Assembly: GCA_029907205.1 (NCBI GenBank)
Contig: JARYMI010000001.1
Coordinates: 124,001-188,000, forward strand
Direction: 5' to 3'
DNA from: Clostridiales bacterium
GTDB lineage: Bacteria; Acidobacteriota; Aminicenantia; Aminicenantales; UBA8522
DNA: 64,000 nt
Numbering within the stretch: the stretch's first letter is position 1; the number at the start of each line of letters is the position of its first letter. Under the pieces are notes generated by a model that saw nothing but the letters and a program-made list of their open reading frames with translations, searched no databases and was not told where the DNA came from. Shown here piece after piece: positions 17,210 to 24,231 of the stretch. A program made the translations under genes and the position numbers.

Positions 17210-18011
17210 CCCGCCGTTTGTGGAAAAGGTTCTCTGCGCCTTCATCAAAGAAGAGCTGTCGAAATTTCACTACAGCAGGGGAATCATTGGCCTTTCAGGG
17301 GGCCTGGATTCCTCGGTCTGCGCTTTTCTGGCTGCAAAAGCCCTCGGCCCCAAGAATGTCATCGGCCTTATCCTTCCCTACAAAAAGACCTTCAGAGAAG
17401 ACGTCAGGGATGCCCGGTCAGTGGCCAGACGCCTCGGCATTCGCTCCCGCCTCATTGACATCAGCCCGATGGTCGATACGTATTTTTCTCGATTTCCTGC
17501 CAGGGATAAAATTAGGATCGGGAACAAGATGGCAAGAGAAAGGATGTCCATTTTGTACGACTTTTCAGCCAAGGAAAAGGCCCTCATCCTGGGAACGAGC
17601 AACAAAACGGAGCTGCTCATCGGCTACGGAACAATCCACGGCGACACGGCCTGCGCCATCAACCCGCTCGGCGACCTGTACAAAACGCAGGTCAGGGAGC
17701 TGGCTGCTCACCTGGGTGTTCCGGAGAGAATTCTCGCCAAGAAGCCGACCGCGGGGCTCTGGCCTGGCCAGACCGATGAGGGGGAGATCGGCCTCAGCTA
17801 CGAGGAGATCGACCAAATCCTTTTCCAGCTTGTCGACGACAGGCAACCTCCTGAAGCCGTTATCGCTGCCGGGTTCAGCAGAGAATCAGTAGAGAAGATT
17901 CTCTCCCTGATCAGGAATTCCGAGTTCAAAAGAAAAATGCCGCCTATTGCCAAAATATCCTCGCGGACTATCGGGCACGATTTCCTCTATCCTTACGACC
18001 GGAACAGATGA
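17199..18011 (+). CDS. nadE: NAD+ synthetase, synthetase domain
   Basis: A 270-residue enzyme that amidates nicotinic acid adenine dinucleotide to NAD+ using ATP. The PP-loop SGGLDSSVCAFLAAKALG is near residue 30, followed by the conserved TSNKTELLIGYGT and the GDTACAINPLGDLYKTQV segment. GLWPGQTDEGEIG is the C-terminal signature. A longer ORF reaches back to 17097, but ATG 17199, inside the end of the nitrilase gene, gives the standard start and length. Overlap of the two genes implies translational coupling and a two-subunit, glutamine-using enzyme. Confidence 0.93.
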   Translation: MKINPPFVEKVLCAFIKEELSKFHYSRGIIGLSGGLDSSVCAFLAAKALGPKNVIGLILPYKKTFREDVRDARSVARRLGIRSRLIDISPMVDTYFSRFPARDKIRIGNKMARERMSILYDFSAKEKALILGTSNKTELLIGYGTIHGDTACAINPLGDLYKTQVRELAAHLGVPERILAKKPTAGLWPGQTDEGEIGLSYEEIDQILFQLVDDRQPPEAVIAAGFSRESVEKILSLIRNSEFKRKMPPIAKISSRTIGHDFLYPYDRNR

Positions 18012-18014
18012 GGG

Positions 18015-18719
18015 ATGGCCGGAAATCTCTACGTCGTGGCCACGCCCATCGGTAACCTGGAAGACCTGAGCTTCCGGGCCCTCAGGGTTCTAAGACAGGT
18101 AGAAGCTATAGCCTGCGAGGACACTCGGCAGACAATCAAGCTCCTCTCCCGGTATAAAATCAAGAAAAGACTCATCAGCTATTTTCAGCCGAAAGAGGGG
18201 CAAAAGATTCCCCAGATAATTCGCCTTTTGGAGGAAGGCAAGGACGTGGCTTTGGTATCGGACTCCGGAACTCCGGGCATCTCGGATCCCGGCTTCAGGC
18301 TCATAAGGGAGGCCATAAGCCGGGAGCTAAAAGTCATCCCTATACCCGGGCCGTCTGCGCTTACAGCCGCTCTTTGCGCCGCCGGGCTGCCCACCCACCG
18401 ATTCCTCTTTTCTGGCTTTCCTCCAGCCAAGAAGGAACGGACAAAAAAGCTCCTCAAGTCCCTTAGAGATGAGGAAGGAACCATCATTTTTTACCTGCCG
18501 CCGCGGAAACTGGCCGAATTTCTCGAGGCAGTGGAGGAGATTTTAGGAAACCGCTCCTCCGTATTAGCCAGAGAGCTGACTAAAATGCATGAGGAGTTCA
18601 TTCGAGCCGACGTCCGGACGCTGAGAGAAAAACTGGGAAGAATCGTGTTGAAGGGAGAATTCACTCTCCTCATCTGCGGTAAATCAAGAAAAAATGATAA
18701 TCCGGTCTTTTTGGACTGA
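18015..18719 (+). CDS. rsmI: 16S rRNA (cytidine1402-2'-O)-methyltransferase
   Basis: A 234-residue tetrapyrrole-methylase-fold enzyme that 2'-O-methylates C1402 in the ribosomal P site. Markers are the N-terminal NLYVVATPIGNLEDLSFRAL, CEDTRQTIKLL, VALVSDSGTPGISDPGF and IPGPSALTAAL. The normal length is 270-290, so the C-terminal RsmI HTH region is short or missing. It starts 3 bases after the nadE stop, in the same operon. Confidence 0.93.
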   Translation: MAGNLYVVATPIGNLEDLSFRALRVLRQVEAIACEDTRQTIKLLSRYKIKKRLISYFQPKEGQKIPQIIRLLEEGKDVALVSDSGTPGISDPGFRLIREAISRELKVIPIPGPSALTAALCAAGLPTHRFLFSGFPPAKKERTKKLLKSLRDEEGTIIFYLPPRKLAEFLEAVEEILGNRSSVLARELTKMHEEFIRADVRTLREKLGRIVLKGEFTLLICGKSRKNDNPVFLD

Positions 18720-18789
18720 GAGTTTTTATCCTCTCTCGGGAATTTTTAAAAATAAAATTAAATAATTAAATAAATTATTTTAAAAATAC

Positions 18790-18818
18790 TTGACAAAAAG
18801 TCGCTAAGATATTATATT
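18790..18818 (+). promoter_or_regulatory. sigma-70-type promoter of hsp20
   Basis: TTGACA at 18790-18795, a 17-bp spacer and TATATT at 18813-18818, in a very A/T-rich stretch. Transcription would start near 18825, just before the AAGGAGG ribosome-binding site. No CIRCE inverted repeat is seen. Confidence 0.7.
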
Positions 18819-18852
18819 ATTAATGACCTGAATCCAATCAAGGAGGTTAAAA

Positions 18853-19326
18853 ATGGCTATCATCAGATGGGATCCTTTCAGGGATTTAGTAACCCTGAGA
18901 GAGAGGATGAACCGCCTGTTCGAGGATGTCTTTACTTCTGCCCGCGGTGAAGAGAGAGATCTAATCTCCAGCTCCTGGGCCCCTGCTGTCGATATCTACG
19001 AAGACGAGAATCAGCTCGTGCTGACAGCCGAAATTCCTGGGATTGATGAGAAAGACATCGAGATCAAGGTCGAGGACAACACACTGAGCATTCAGGGTGA
19101 AAGAAAGATGGAAAAGGAAACCAAGGAAGAGAATTACCACCGTATTGAGAGAGCCTATGGTTCTTTCACCCGGTCCTTCACTCTTCCCAATTATATCGAC
19201 CAGGAGAACATCCAGGCCGAGCACGCCAACGGCCTGCTGAAGATCACCATGCCCAAGAAGCCAGAGCTCAAACCGCGCAAAGTAAAGATTCTCAAGCCGG
19301 CTGCGGAAGCTAAAGAAAAGAAATAA
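18853..19326 (+). CDS. Hsp20/alpha-crystallin small heat shock protein
   Basis: A 157-residue ATP-independent chaperone that holds unfolding proteins in the cytoplasm. An N-terminal WDPFRDLVTLRERMNRLF segment is followed by the alpha-crystallin domain (PAVDIYEDENQLVLTAEIPG to GLLKITMPKKPE), which contains the family's A-x-x-x-n-G-x-L motif in AEHANGLLKITMP. It is monocistronic, with a strong promoter before it and an intrinsic terminator after it. Confidence 0.95.
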   Translation: MAIIRWDPFRDLVTLRERMNRLFEDVFTSARGEERDLISSSWAPAVDIYEDENQLVLTAEIPGIDEKDIEIKVEDNTLSIQGERKMEKETKEENYHRIERAYGSFTRSFTLPNYIDQENIQAEHANGLLKITMPKKPELKPRKVKILKPAAEAKEKK

Positions 19327-19346
19327 GTCTTTTTCATCCTTTCTCG

Positions 19347-19381
19347 ATGCCGGCAGCCCTCAGGGGCGCCGGCATTTTTTT
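19347..19381 (+). terminator. intrinsic terminator after hsp20
   Basis: An 8-bp G/C-rich stem ATGCCGGC/GCCGGCAT with a 13-base loop is followed directly by a run of seven T residues. On the other strand it also lies just past the comF stop codon, but the T run there is weaker. Confidence 0.8.
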
Positions 19382-19388
19382 CTCTCTT

Positions 19389-20132
19389 TTATGCCTGGGC
19401 AACTGTCACAGCCCGGACTTCTCTCGCTCCCGCTTTTCTCAGGACCAGGCTGCATTCTCGAAGGGTTGAGCCTGTGGTGTAAACATCGTCAACTAAAAGG
19501 ATTGTTTTCCCTTTTAAATCTTTTGCTTTCCTTGCCCGAAAAGCGCCCCGCACATTATTTTCTCTTTCTTCTGCCTCGAGCGACGTCTGCGCCGGAACAT
19601 TTACGACCTTGATTAATCGACGCTCTAAGAGGCTCAAGGACTTGTGTTTGGCCAGGCGTCTGGCCAGAATTTGAGCCTGGTTGAAACCTCGCGCCCTTTC
19701 TTTCCTCGGGTGAAGGGGGACGGGGACGAGCGCCTCAACACCCTCCCAGAGATCATCATCATTCCCCAGGTTGTCGGCAAGAAGATCCCCCAGCCAGTCC
19801 CCCAAGATTTTAAAACCCCGGAATTTGAAGAGGAGGATGACTTCTTTGACGTGACCTTCATACCGCGCGAGAGAGCGGTGTCTTGCCAAAAGCGGCTCCT
19901 TCCCCAGGCAGGTTTGACAGAGATGCGGCTCGACGCCGACCTCAAAAAACCCTCCGCAGCAAGGACAGAAGGGAGCCGCCAAGCGCCTGACTTTCTCCCG
20001 GCAGCGCCGGCAGACGACCTTTTCTCCCGGCTCCTCAAGAAGAGCCCGGCAGAGTTCACAAAAAGACGGAAAAAAAAGGAGTTCGGCTGTCTTCCCCCAG
20101 GAGGAAAGGAGCCGCCGAGAAATAAGCTTCAA
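19389..20132 (-). CDS. ComF family phosphoribosyltransferase-like protein
   Basis: About 247 residues. An N-terminal zinc-ribbon-like set of cysteines (FCELC, CRRC, CPCC, CQTC) is followed by a type I phosphoribosyltransferase fold. The PRPP-binding motif ILLVDDVYTTGSTL is near the C-terminus, and the helix RGFNQAQILARRLA is typical of ComF. In naturally competent bacteria ComF helps DNA uptake; elsewhere its role is unclear. The open frame extends to an ATG at 20225 inside the upstream gene. I prefer TTG 20132, which overlaps that gene's TGA stop and follows GAGGTGG, giving the usual ComF length. Confidence 0.85.
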   Translation of the reverse strand: MKLISRRLLSSWGKTAELLFFPSFCELCRALLEEPGEKVVCRRCREKVRRLAAPFCPCCGGFFEVGVEPHLCQTCLGKEPLLARHRSLARYEGHVKEVILLFKFRGFKILGDWLGDLLADNLGNDDDLWEGVEALVPVPLHPRKERARGFNQAQILARRLAKHKSLSLLERRLIKVVNVPAQTSLEAEERENNVRGAFRARKAKDLKGKTILLVDDVYTTGSTLRECSLVLRKAGAREVRAVTVAQA

Positions 20133-20503
20133 CCCACCTCTTCTTCTTTTTTTTGCTGGCAGTTGATACAATAAGGTGTCCAGGGGAGGACGTTCAACCG
20201 CTTCTTGCCGATCGGCTTGCCGCACATCTGGCAGAGGCCGAACCCCGCCGTCTCCAGACGCCGGAGAGCTGCGTCGAGCAGCGGGAGCTGCTCTCGCTCC
20301 GCGTCGGATAAGCTCAGCAGGAACTCTTTGGTGTACGAGCTCTCAGCTTTGTCCACGACGTCCTGGGCGATGTCGGTCTCCACTTCTTTGCTTTCGTTGT
20401 AGAACTGACTGAGTTTTCTGACGATTTTCTCCTTTTGTTCTAAGAGCATCTTCCGGTAAGCCTGTTTCTCTTTCTTGGTCAACGTGTCCCCCTTATTTGG
20501 CAT
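20129..20503 (-). CDS. DksA/TraR-type C4 zinc finger protein
   Basis: A 124-residue protein. The N-terminal two-thirds form a charged coiled coil (YRKMLLEQKEKIVRKLSQFY), and the C-terminus has the four-cysteine zinc finger GLCQMCGKPI and YCINCQQKK. DksA-type proteins insert the coiled coil into the RNA polymerase secondary channel and modulate stringent-response promoters. The coiled-coil tip carries DIAQDVVDKAESS rather than the classic DxxDxA motif, so potency with ppGpp is uncertain. It is cotranscribed with comF (4-base overlap region), and a promoter candidate is at 20693-20721. Confidence 0.88.
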   Translation of the reverse strand: MPNKGDTLTKKEKQAYRKMLLEQKEKIVRKLSQFYNESKEVETDIAQDVVDKAESSYTKEFLLSLSDAEREQLPLLDAALRRLETAGFGLCQMCGKPIGKKRLNVLPWTPYCINCQQKKEEEVG

Positions 20504-20692
20504 AGTGCATTCCTTTTCTGATCGTCAAAGCCCGGTAGATCTGCTTCAGCAGCGCAACCCGGCTCAACTCTCGAGAAAAACTCATTCGCTGTTTTTTTCC
20601 TCCCAGGCTAGATGATTCTTCTCTGCGTGGCCGGTCCCCCGCCCTGTTCCCTCCTGACTGGACCTGGCCCTCCCTTCGAAAAGGGTCAATAA

Positions 20693-20721
20693 TAAATAAT
20701 GATTTAGAGGGCAAAAGTCAA
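20693..20721 (-). promoter_or_regulatory. candidate promoter for the dksA-like/comF pair
   Basis: On the minus strand TTGACT (20721-20716), a 17-bp spacer and TATTTA (20698-20693). It lies in the 222-base gap after rsfS and would give a leader of about 180 bases. The -10 match is modest, and read-through from the rplU operon is an alternative. Confidence 0.4.
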
Positions 20722-20725
20722 TATT

Positions 20726-21115
20726 TTATTTAAAAATTTTGTTCCCGTAGGAAATCCTCGGAGCATCACCCCACAACTTTTCGAGGGAGTAGTAATCCCT
20801 CGTCCTCCGAGAGAAAACATGGACGATGAAGCTGCCATAGTCAACCAAGATCCACTCGGCCAGCTCCTTGCCTTCGACTCCCAGGGGCCGGAGCTTGTCT
20901 TTCTTCAGCTCCTGTTCGATGTTCTCGGTGATGGCCACGTTCTGCCGGGAGGAGTTCCCGGTCATGATGACAAAATAGTCGGTGAAGGTGGAAATTTCCC
21001 TGAGGTCGAGGACAAGGATGTCTTCGGCTTTCTTTGCTTGGCCTGCCTTGACAGAGAGCCTGACTTCAGGGGGAAGGCTCCTTTTGGAGAATTTTTTCGT
21101 CTTCTCTCCTGCCAT
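20726..21115 (-). CDS. rsfS: ribosome silencing factor
   Basis: A 129-residue RsfS/YbeB/Iojap protein that binds ribosomal protein L14 and blocks subunit joining under starvation. Conserved segments are DILVLDLREISTFTDYFVIMTG, here seen in pieces such as ISTFTDYFVI, then NSSRQNVAI, EWILVDYGSFIVHVF and YYSLEKLWGDA. ATG 21115 lies one base after the nadD stop and follows an AGGAG site; the longer frame back to 21190 sits inside nadD. The N-terminus carries a basic extension of roughly 25 residues. The nadD-rsfS order is widespread. Confidence 0.93.
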   Translation of the reverse strand: MAGEKTKKFSKRSLPPEVRLSVKAGQAKKAEDILVLDLREISTFTDYFVIMTGNSSRQNVAITENIEQELKKDKLRPLGVEGKELAEWILVDYGSFIVHVFSRRTRDYYSLEKLWGDAPRISYGNKIFK

Positions 21116-21116
21116 T

Positions 21117-21776
21117 TTACTCCTGATAAAGTCTATTGTTGTTGATGTATTCCTCGACGGCTTCGGGGACGAGGCCTTTGATAGGCTCACCCCGCCTGAT
21201 GCGGCGCCTTATTTCTGTTGAGGAAATATCCAGGGCCTGGATGTCAACGAGGAAGATCTGATTCTTGCGAATCGAGCTCTGGCCAACCCGGCCAAGTCCT
21301 CGGGCATCGAGAATTTTATCTCTGTACTCGCCAGGAAGCACCTTCTTGGCCTGTCCAAGGCTGTATCCGGGCCGGCTGACAACGATAAAACGGCACTGCT
21401 CGAGGACTTCCCGGTAGGATTTCCAAGTCTCGATCTCCAGGAAGGCGTCAACGCCGACAATGAAAAACAGCCAGGCATCCTGGTAGGCCCTCTTTACCTT
21501 GTCAATCGTGGTGATGGAATAGGAGGTCTCCCTTGCTTCGATTTCGATCGAAGAGGCGGCAAAACGAGGCCAGCCTTGAACAGCCAGCTTGACCATGGCC
21601 AGGCGGTCCGCGGGAGCCGCTATCTCGGTCGTCAGTTTGTGGGGAGGGATGTAGGACGGGATGAAGAGGACGGCCGCGAGAGAGAATTTCTCCTCAATTT
21701 CTTCGGCGGCTCTGAGATGTCCCAAGTGGATGGGGTTAAACGTTCCTCCCAAAAGTCCTATTCTCTCTTCCGGCAT
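21117..21776 (-). CDS. nadD: nicotinate-nucleotide adenylyltransferase
   Basis: A 219-residue enzyme that adenylates nicotinate mononucleotide to NaAD, the substrate of NadE. The nucleotidyltransferase motif GLLGGTFNPIHLGHLRAAEE is at the N-terminus, with PSYIPPHK and the C-terminal ISSTEIRRRIRRG motif. ATG 21776 follows the obg stop by 4 bases; longer starts sit inside obg. Both NAD-synthesis steps are therefore present in the window, on different operons. Confidence 0.94.
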   Translation of the reverse strand: MPEERIGLLGGTFNPIHLGHLRAAEEIEEKFSLAAVLFIPSYIPPHKLTTEIAAPADRLAMVKLAVQGWPRFAASSIEIEARETSYSITTIDKVKRAYQDAWLFFIVGVDAFLEIETWKSYREVLEQCRFIVVSRPGYSLGQAKKVLPGEYRDKILDARGLGRVGQSSIRKNQIFLVDIQALDISSTEIRRRIRRGEPIKGLVPEAVEEYINNNRLYQE

Positions 21777-21780
21777 GATG

Positions 21781-22797
21781 TTATCGGCCGGTGCCCTCCA
21801 GCGTGGCCAGCGTCTCAGCCATGGCCAGGACAAGCTCTTTCAACCCTGTTCCCTGCAAGGCCGAGATGGCATAAAAAGAGTGTTTCTTCTCTCGGGCCAG
21901 CTTCTTCAACGCCTCAAGCGGTTTTCTTTTGTCCTTCAAAAGGTCGATCTTGTTGGCCGCCAGAATCTGCGGCCTTTGAGCCAAATCCGGGTTGTAGGCT
22001 TTAAGCTCTTCGATGATGACGCTGTAATCTTTGACCGGATCCCGGCCGGAGTAGGGAGAGACGTCGACCATATGGACGAGCATTTTCGTCCTTTCGATGT
22101 GCTTGAGGAACTGAACTCCCAGGCCGTGCCCCTGGTGTGCCCCTTCGATCAAACCGGGAATATCAGCCACGACAAAGCTCTTTTCGCCGTCGACGTCCAC
22201 GACGCCCAGGTGGGGGACGAGCGTGGTGAAAGGATAGTCGGCGATGACAGGCCGGGCTGCCGAAATTTTAGAGATCAAAGTTGATTTGCCAACGTTGGGG
22301 AAGCCAACAAGTCCAACATCGGCGATGAGCTTCAGCTCCAGGATGAACTCCCTCTCCTCTCCAGGCCGGCCCTTCTCCGATTCCCGTGGAGTCCGATGTG
22401 TCGGTGTGGCAAAGGAAGCGTTTCCCCTTCCGCCTTTTCCGCCCCTGGCTGCCAGAAATTTCTGGCCGGCGCCGGTAAAATCAAAAAGAACTTCCCCGGG
22501 GTCGGAGCTTTTTACGACTGTTCCGATAGGAACACTCAAAATCAAATCTTCGCCCTTACGGCCCTGCCGGTTAGACCCTTCTCCATGAGCTCCGTTCCGG
22601 GCTTGGTTGATCGGATGAAAGCGGAAAAAGGACAGGGATTTCGCTCTGGCGTCTGCGACCAGGAAGACATTGCCTCCGTCTCCGCCGCGGCCTCCGTCTG
22701 GCCCGCCTTTTGGGACCCCCCACTCCCGCCTGAAGCTCACGCAGCCGTTGCCTCCCTTGCCCGCCCGGAGCGTCACCTTAACCCGATCGACAAACAT
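21781..22797 (-). CDS. obg: GTPase Obg/CgtA
   Basis: A 338-residue ribosome-associated GTPase of late 50S assembly. The glycine-rich Obg domain (RAGKGGNGCVSFRRE, KGGPDGGRGGDGG) covers residues 1-155. The G domain then shows GFPNVGKSTLI (G1), DIPGLIEGAHQG (G3) and NKIDLL (G4), ending with SALQGTGLKEL (G5). No C-terminal OCT extension is present. It sits between rpmA (104-base gap) and nadD, the usual L21-L27-Obg order. Confidence 0.97.
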   Translation of the reverse strand: MFVDRVKVTLRAGKGGNGCVSFRREWGVPKGGPDGGRGGDGGNVFLVADARAKSLSFFRFHPINQARNGAHGEGSNRQGRKGEDLILSVPIGTVVKSSDPGEVLFDFTGAGQKFLAARGGKGGRGNASFATPTHRTPRESEKGRPGEEREFILELKLIADVGLVGFPNVGKSTLISKISAARPVIADYPFTTLVPHLGVVDVDGEKSFVVADIPGLIEGAHQGHGLGVQFLKHIERTKMLVHMVDVSPYSGRDPVKDYSVIIEELKAYNPDLAQRPQILAANKIDLLKDKRKPLEALKKLAREKKHSFYAISALQGTGLKELVLAMAETLATLEGTGR

Positions 22798-22901
22798 GAC
22801 AACTCAGCCGTGAAATCCGGCCATGGTGAATGGCTTGAAGGACAGGCTGGGATCGACGCTTGCTCTCCGAAAGAAATAGGGTCGATCTTTGGCCACCGCC
22901 T

Positions 22902-23156
22902 TTAGGCTGGAATGACTGAGACGAATTTGCCTCTGCTTCCTTTATTCTCAAACTGAACAACCCCGTCTATCCTGGCGAAAAGCGTATCATCCTTGCCTCG
23001 CCCGACGTTAAAGCCCGGCCTGAAGGGCGTTCCTCTCTGTCTGACGATAATCGAGCCCGCCTGAACCTTCTGGCCGCTGAACCTTTTTACGCCCAGCCTC
23101 TTGCCGCAACTGTCTCTGCCGTTTCGAGCGCTGCCGGCGGATTTCTTATGGGCCAT
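22902..23156 (-). CDS. rpmA: 50S ribosomal protein L27
   Basis: An 84-residue basic protein starting [16 protein letters not shown] with [14 protein letters not shown] and [13 protein letters not shown], all typical of L27, whose N-terminus reaches the peptidyl transferase centre. There is no cleavable N-terminal extension of the Firmicutes kind. It lies 12 bases after rplU. Confidence 0.97.
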   Translation of the reverse strand: MAHKKSAGSARNGRDSCGKRLGVKRFSGQKVQAGSIIVRQRGTPFRPGFNVGRGKDDTLFARIDGVVQFENKGSRGKFVSVIPA

Positions 23157-23168
23157 TTCCTCCTCCTC

Positions 23169-23738
23169 TCACTTGGTCTTTTTTTTCTCTGATACCCTGG
23201 CTGGGGTCTTTGTCTTTGCTCTGGCTGCCCTCTCTTGCTTCTCCGGTTTGGCGGCTGCCCGGGCGGCCTCTAACTTTTCCGGTCTGTCCGCTTTCTTCTT
23301 CGGCGGAACCTGAACCTTCTCTTCTACTCGAGGCGGCATTGTTCCGGTTTCTTTTCTCCCCGTCGGGGCAACTCCTGCCGACGTCTTTTCCGCGGCGACA
23401 ATTTCTTCCGCAGCAAGCGCTGTCACATCTGGAATGATCTTTTCGACCCTGACCCTTGTCAACTGTTGGCGGTGACCCCTGGTCCGCCTGAACTGTTTTC
23501 TTCTTTTTTTCTTGAAGACGATGACCTTTCCGTCCTTGAAATCCTCGATGACCTCAGCCCTGACGAGAGCTTTTTCGACAAACGGCATTCCGATGAGAGT
23601 CTCTTTGTCATCCGCAATGAGAAGGACCTGGCTGAAATCGAATTTCTGGCCTGCTCCGGCCGGCAGCTTCTCAACGTCGAGAACGTCGCCCTGCTGGACC
23701 CGGTACTGCTTGCCCCCGGACTTGATGATTGCGAACAT
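23169..23738 (-). CDS. rplU: 50S ribosomal protein L21 with long C-terminal tail
   Basis: The first ~103 residues are ordinary L21 (MFAIIKSGGKQYRVQQGDVL, then KKKRRKQFRRTRGHRQQLT). After the normal end near VEKIIPDV comes about 85 extra residues of low-complexity, Lys/Ala/Glu/Pro-rich sequence (for example PPKKKADRPEKLEAARAAAK and KTKTPARVSEKKKTK). Such a tail is probably disordered and RNA-binding. ATG 23738 has AAAGGA upstream; the ORF to 23786 is not needed. It is first gene of the rplU-rpmA-obg-nadD-rsfS unit. Confidence 0.95.
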   Translation of the reverse strand: MFAIIKSGGKQYRVQQGDVLDVEKLPAGAGQKFDFSQVLLIADDKETLIGMPFVEKALVRAEVIEDFKDGKVIVFKKKRRKQFRRTRGHRQQLTRVRVEKIIPDVTALAAEEIVAAEKTSAGVAPTGRKETGTMPPRVEEKVQVPPKKKADRPEKLEAARAAAKPEKQERAARAKTKTPARVSEKKKTK

Positions 23739-23776
23739 CTTTTTTCCTTTATCGAGAATCCTGAAATTCGGCCCTA

Positions 23777-23805
23777 AATTTAACATAGAGCTCCACTTCT
23801 GTCAA
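23777..23805 (-). promoter_or_regulatory. promoter of the rplU-rpmA-obg operon
   Basis: On the minus strand TTGACA (23805-23800), a 17-bp spacer and TAAATT (23782-23777). Transcription would start near 23770, about 30 bases before the rplU ATG. Confidence 0.55.
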
Positions 23806-23824
23806 ATTTTCGCCCCGCTCTTTC

Positions 23825-23853
23825 TTGACAGAGAAACCCTATTCTACTACCTT
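23825..23853 (+). promoter_or_regulatory. candidate promoter of tRNA-Val
   Basis: TTGACA at 23825-23830, a 17-bp spacer and TACCTT at 23848-23853, ending 21 bases before the tRNA. The -10 is a weak match, but the -35 is perfect and the position suits a tRNA gene. Confidence 0.45.
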
Positions 23854-23874
23854 AGTGATGCGGAAATAAAAAAC

Positions 23875-23946
23875 GGGCGGTTAGCTCAGCGGTAGAGTAT
23901 CGGTCTTACAAACCGGGGGCCGCAGGTTCGAACCCTGCACCGCCCA
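23875..23946 (+). tRNA. tRNA-Val (TAC)
   Basis: A complete cloverleaf: acceptor GGGCGGT/ACCGCCC, D arm GCTCAGCGGTAGAGT, anticodon stem TCGGT/ACCGG with loop CTTACAA (anticodon TAC), T arm GCAGG-TTCGAAC-CCTGC and discriminator A. The CCA tail is not encoded. Confidence 0.95.
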
Positions 23947-24018
23947 GACCGACCTTACCCGAGACGTCAACCTTTGTTCCCCTCCGGCCTGCTCGAAAGA
24001 CGCCGACAGTTTTCAGGC

Positions 24019-24042
24019 CCCCCTTTGATTGGTCAAAGGGGG
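24019..24042. repeat. 10-bp perfect hairpin in the tRNA-Val/kinase gap
   Basis: CCCCCTTTGA, loop TTGG, TCAAAGGGGG, followed by TAGGGGGATTT. There is no T run, so it is a poor terminator; it looks like a dispersed intergenic repeat. The remaining 23947-24231 gap shows nothing else I can name. Confidence 0.5.
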
Positions 24043-24231
24043 TAGGGGGATTTAATGCATAAAAAACGATGCCCAAAGGCGTCTTTCGTTGAAAAGGGTA
24101 GGCGTGGTTAACAGGGAGTCTCCTCTTTATGGGTGAGGCCGGAGGCCCAAAAATTCACCCCCTAAATCATACCTGGCGATGATGTCATTTTGTTTTTTAT
24201 TGTCCCATAATCAAACCCATCGGAGAATCCT

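Noticed and set aside
22396-22905. 169-codon plus-strand ORF opposite obg
   Set aside because: It is a shadow of obg, lacks a recognisable domain, and runs antisense to a well-supported gene.
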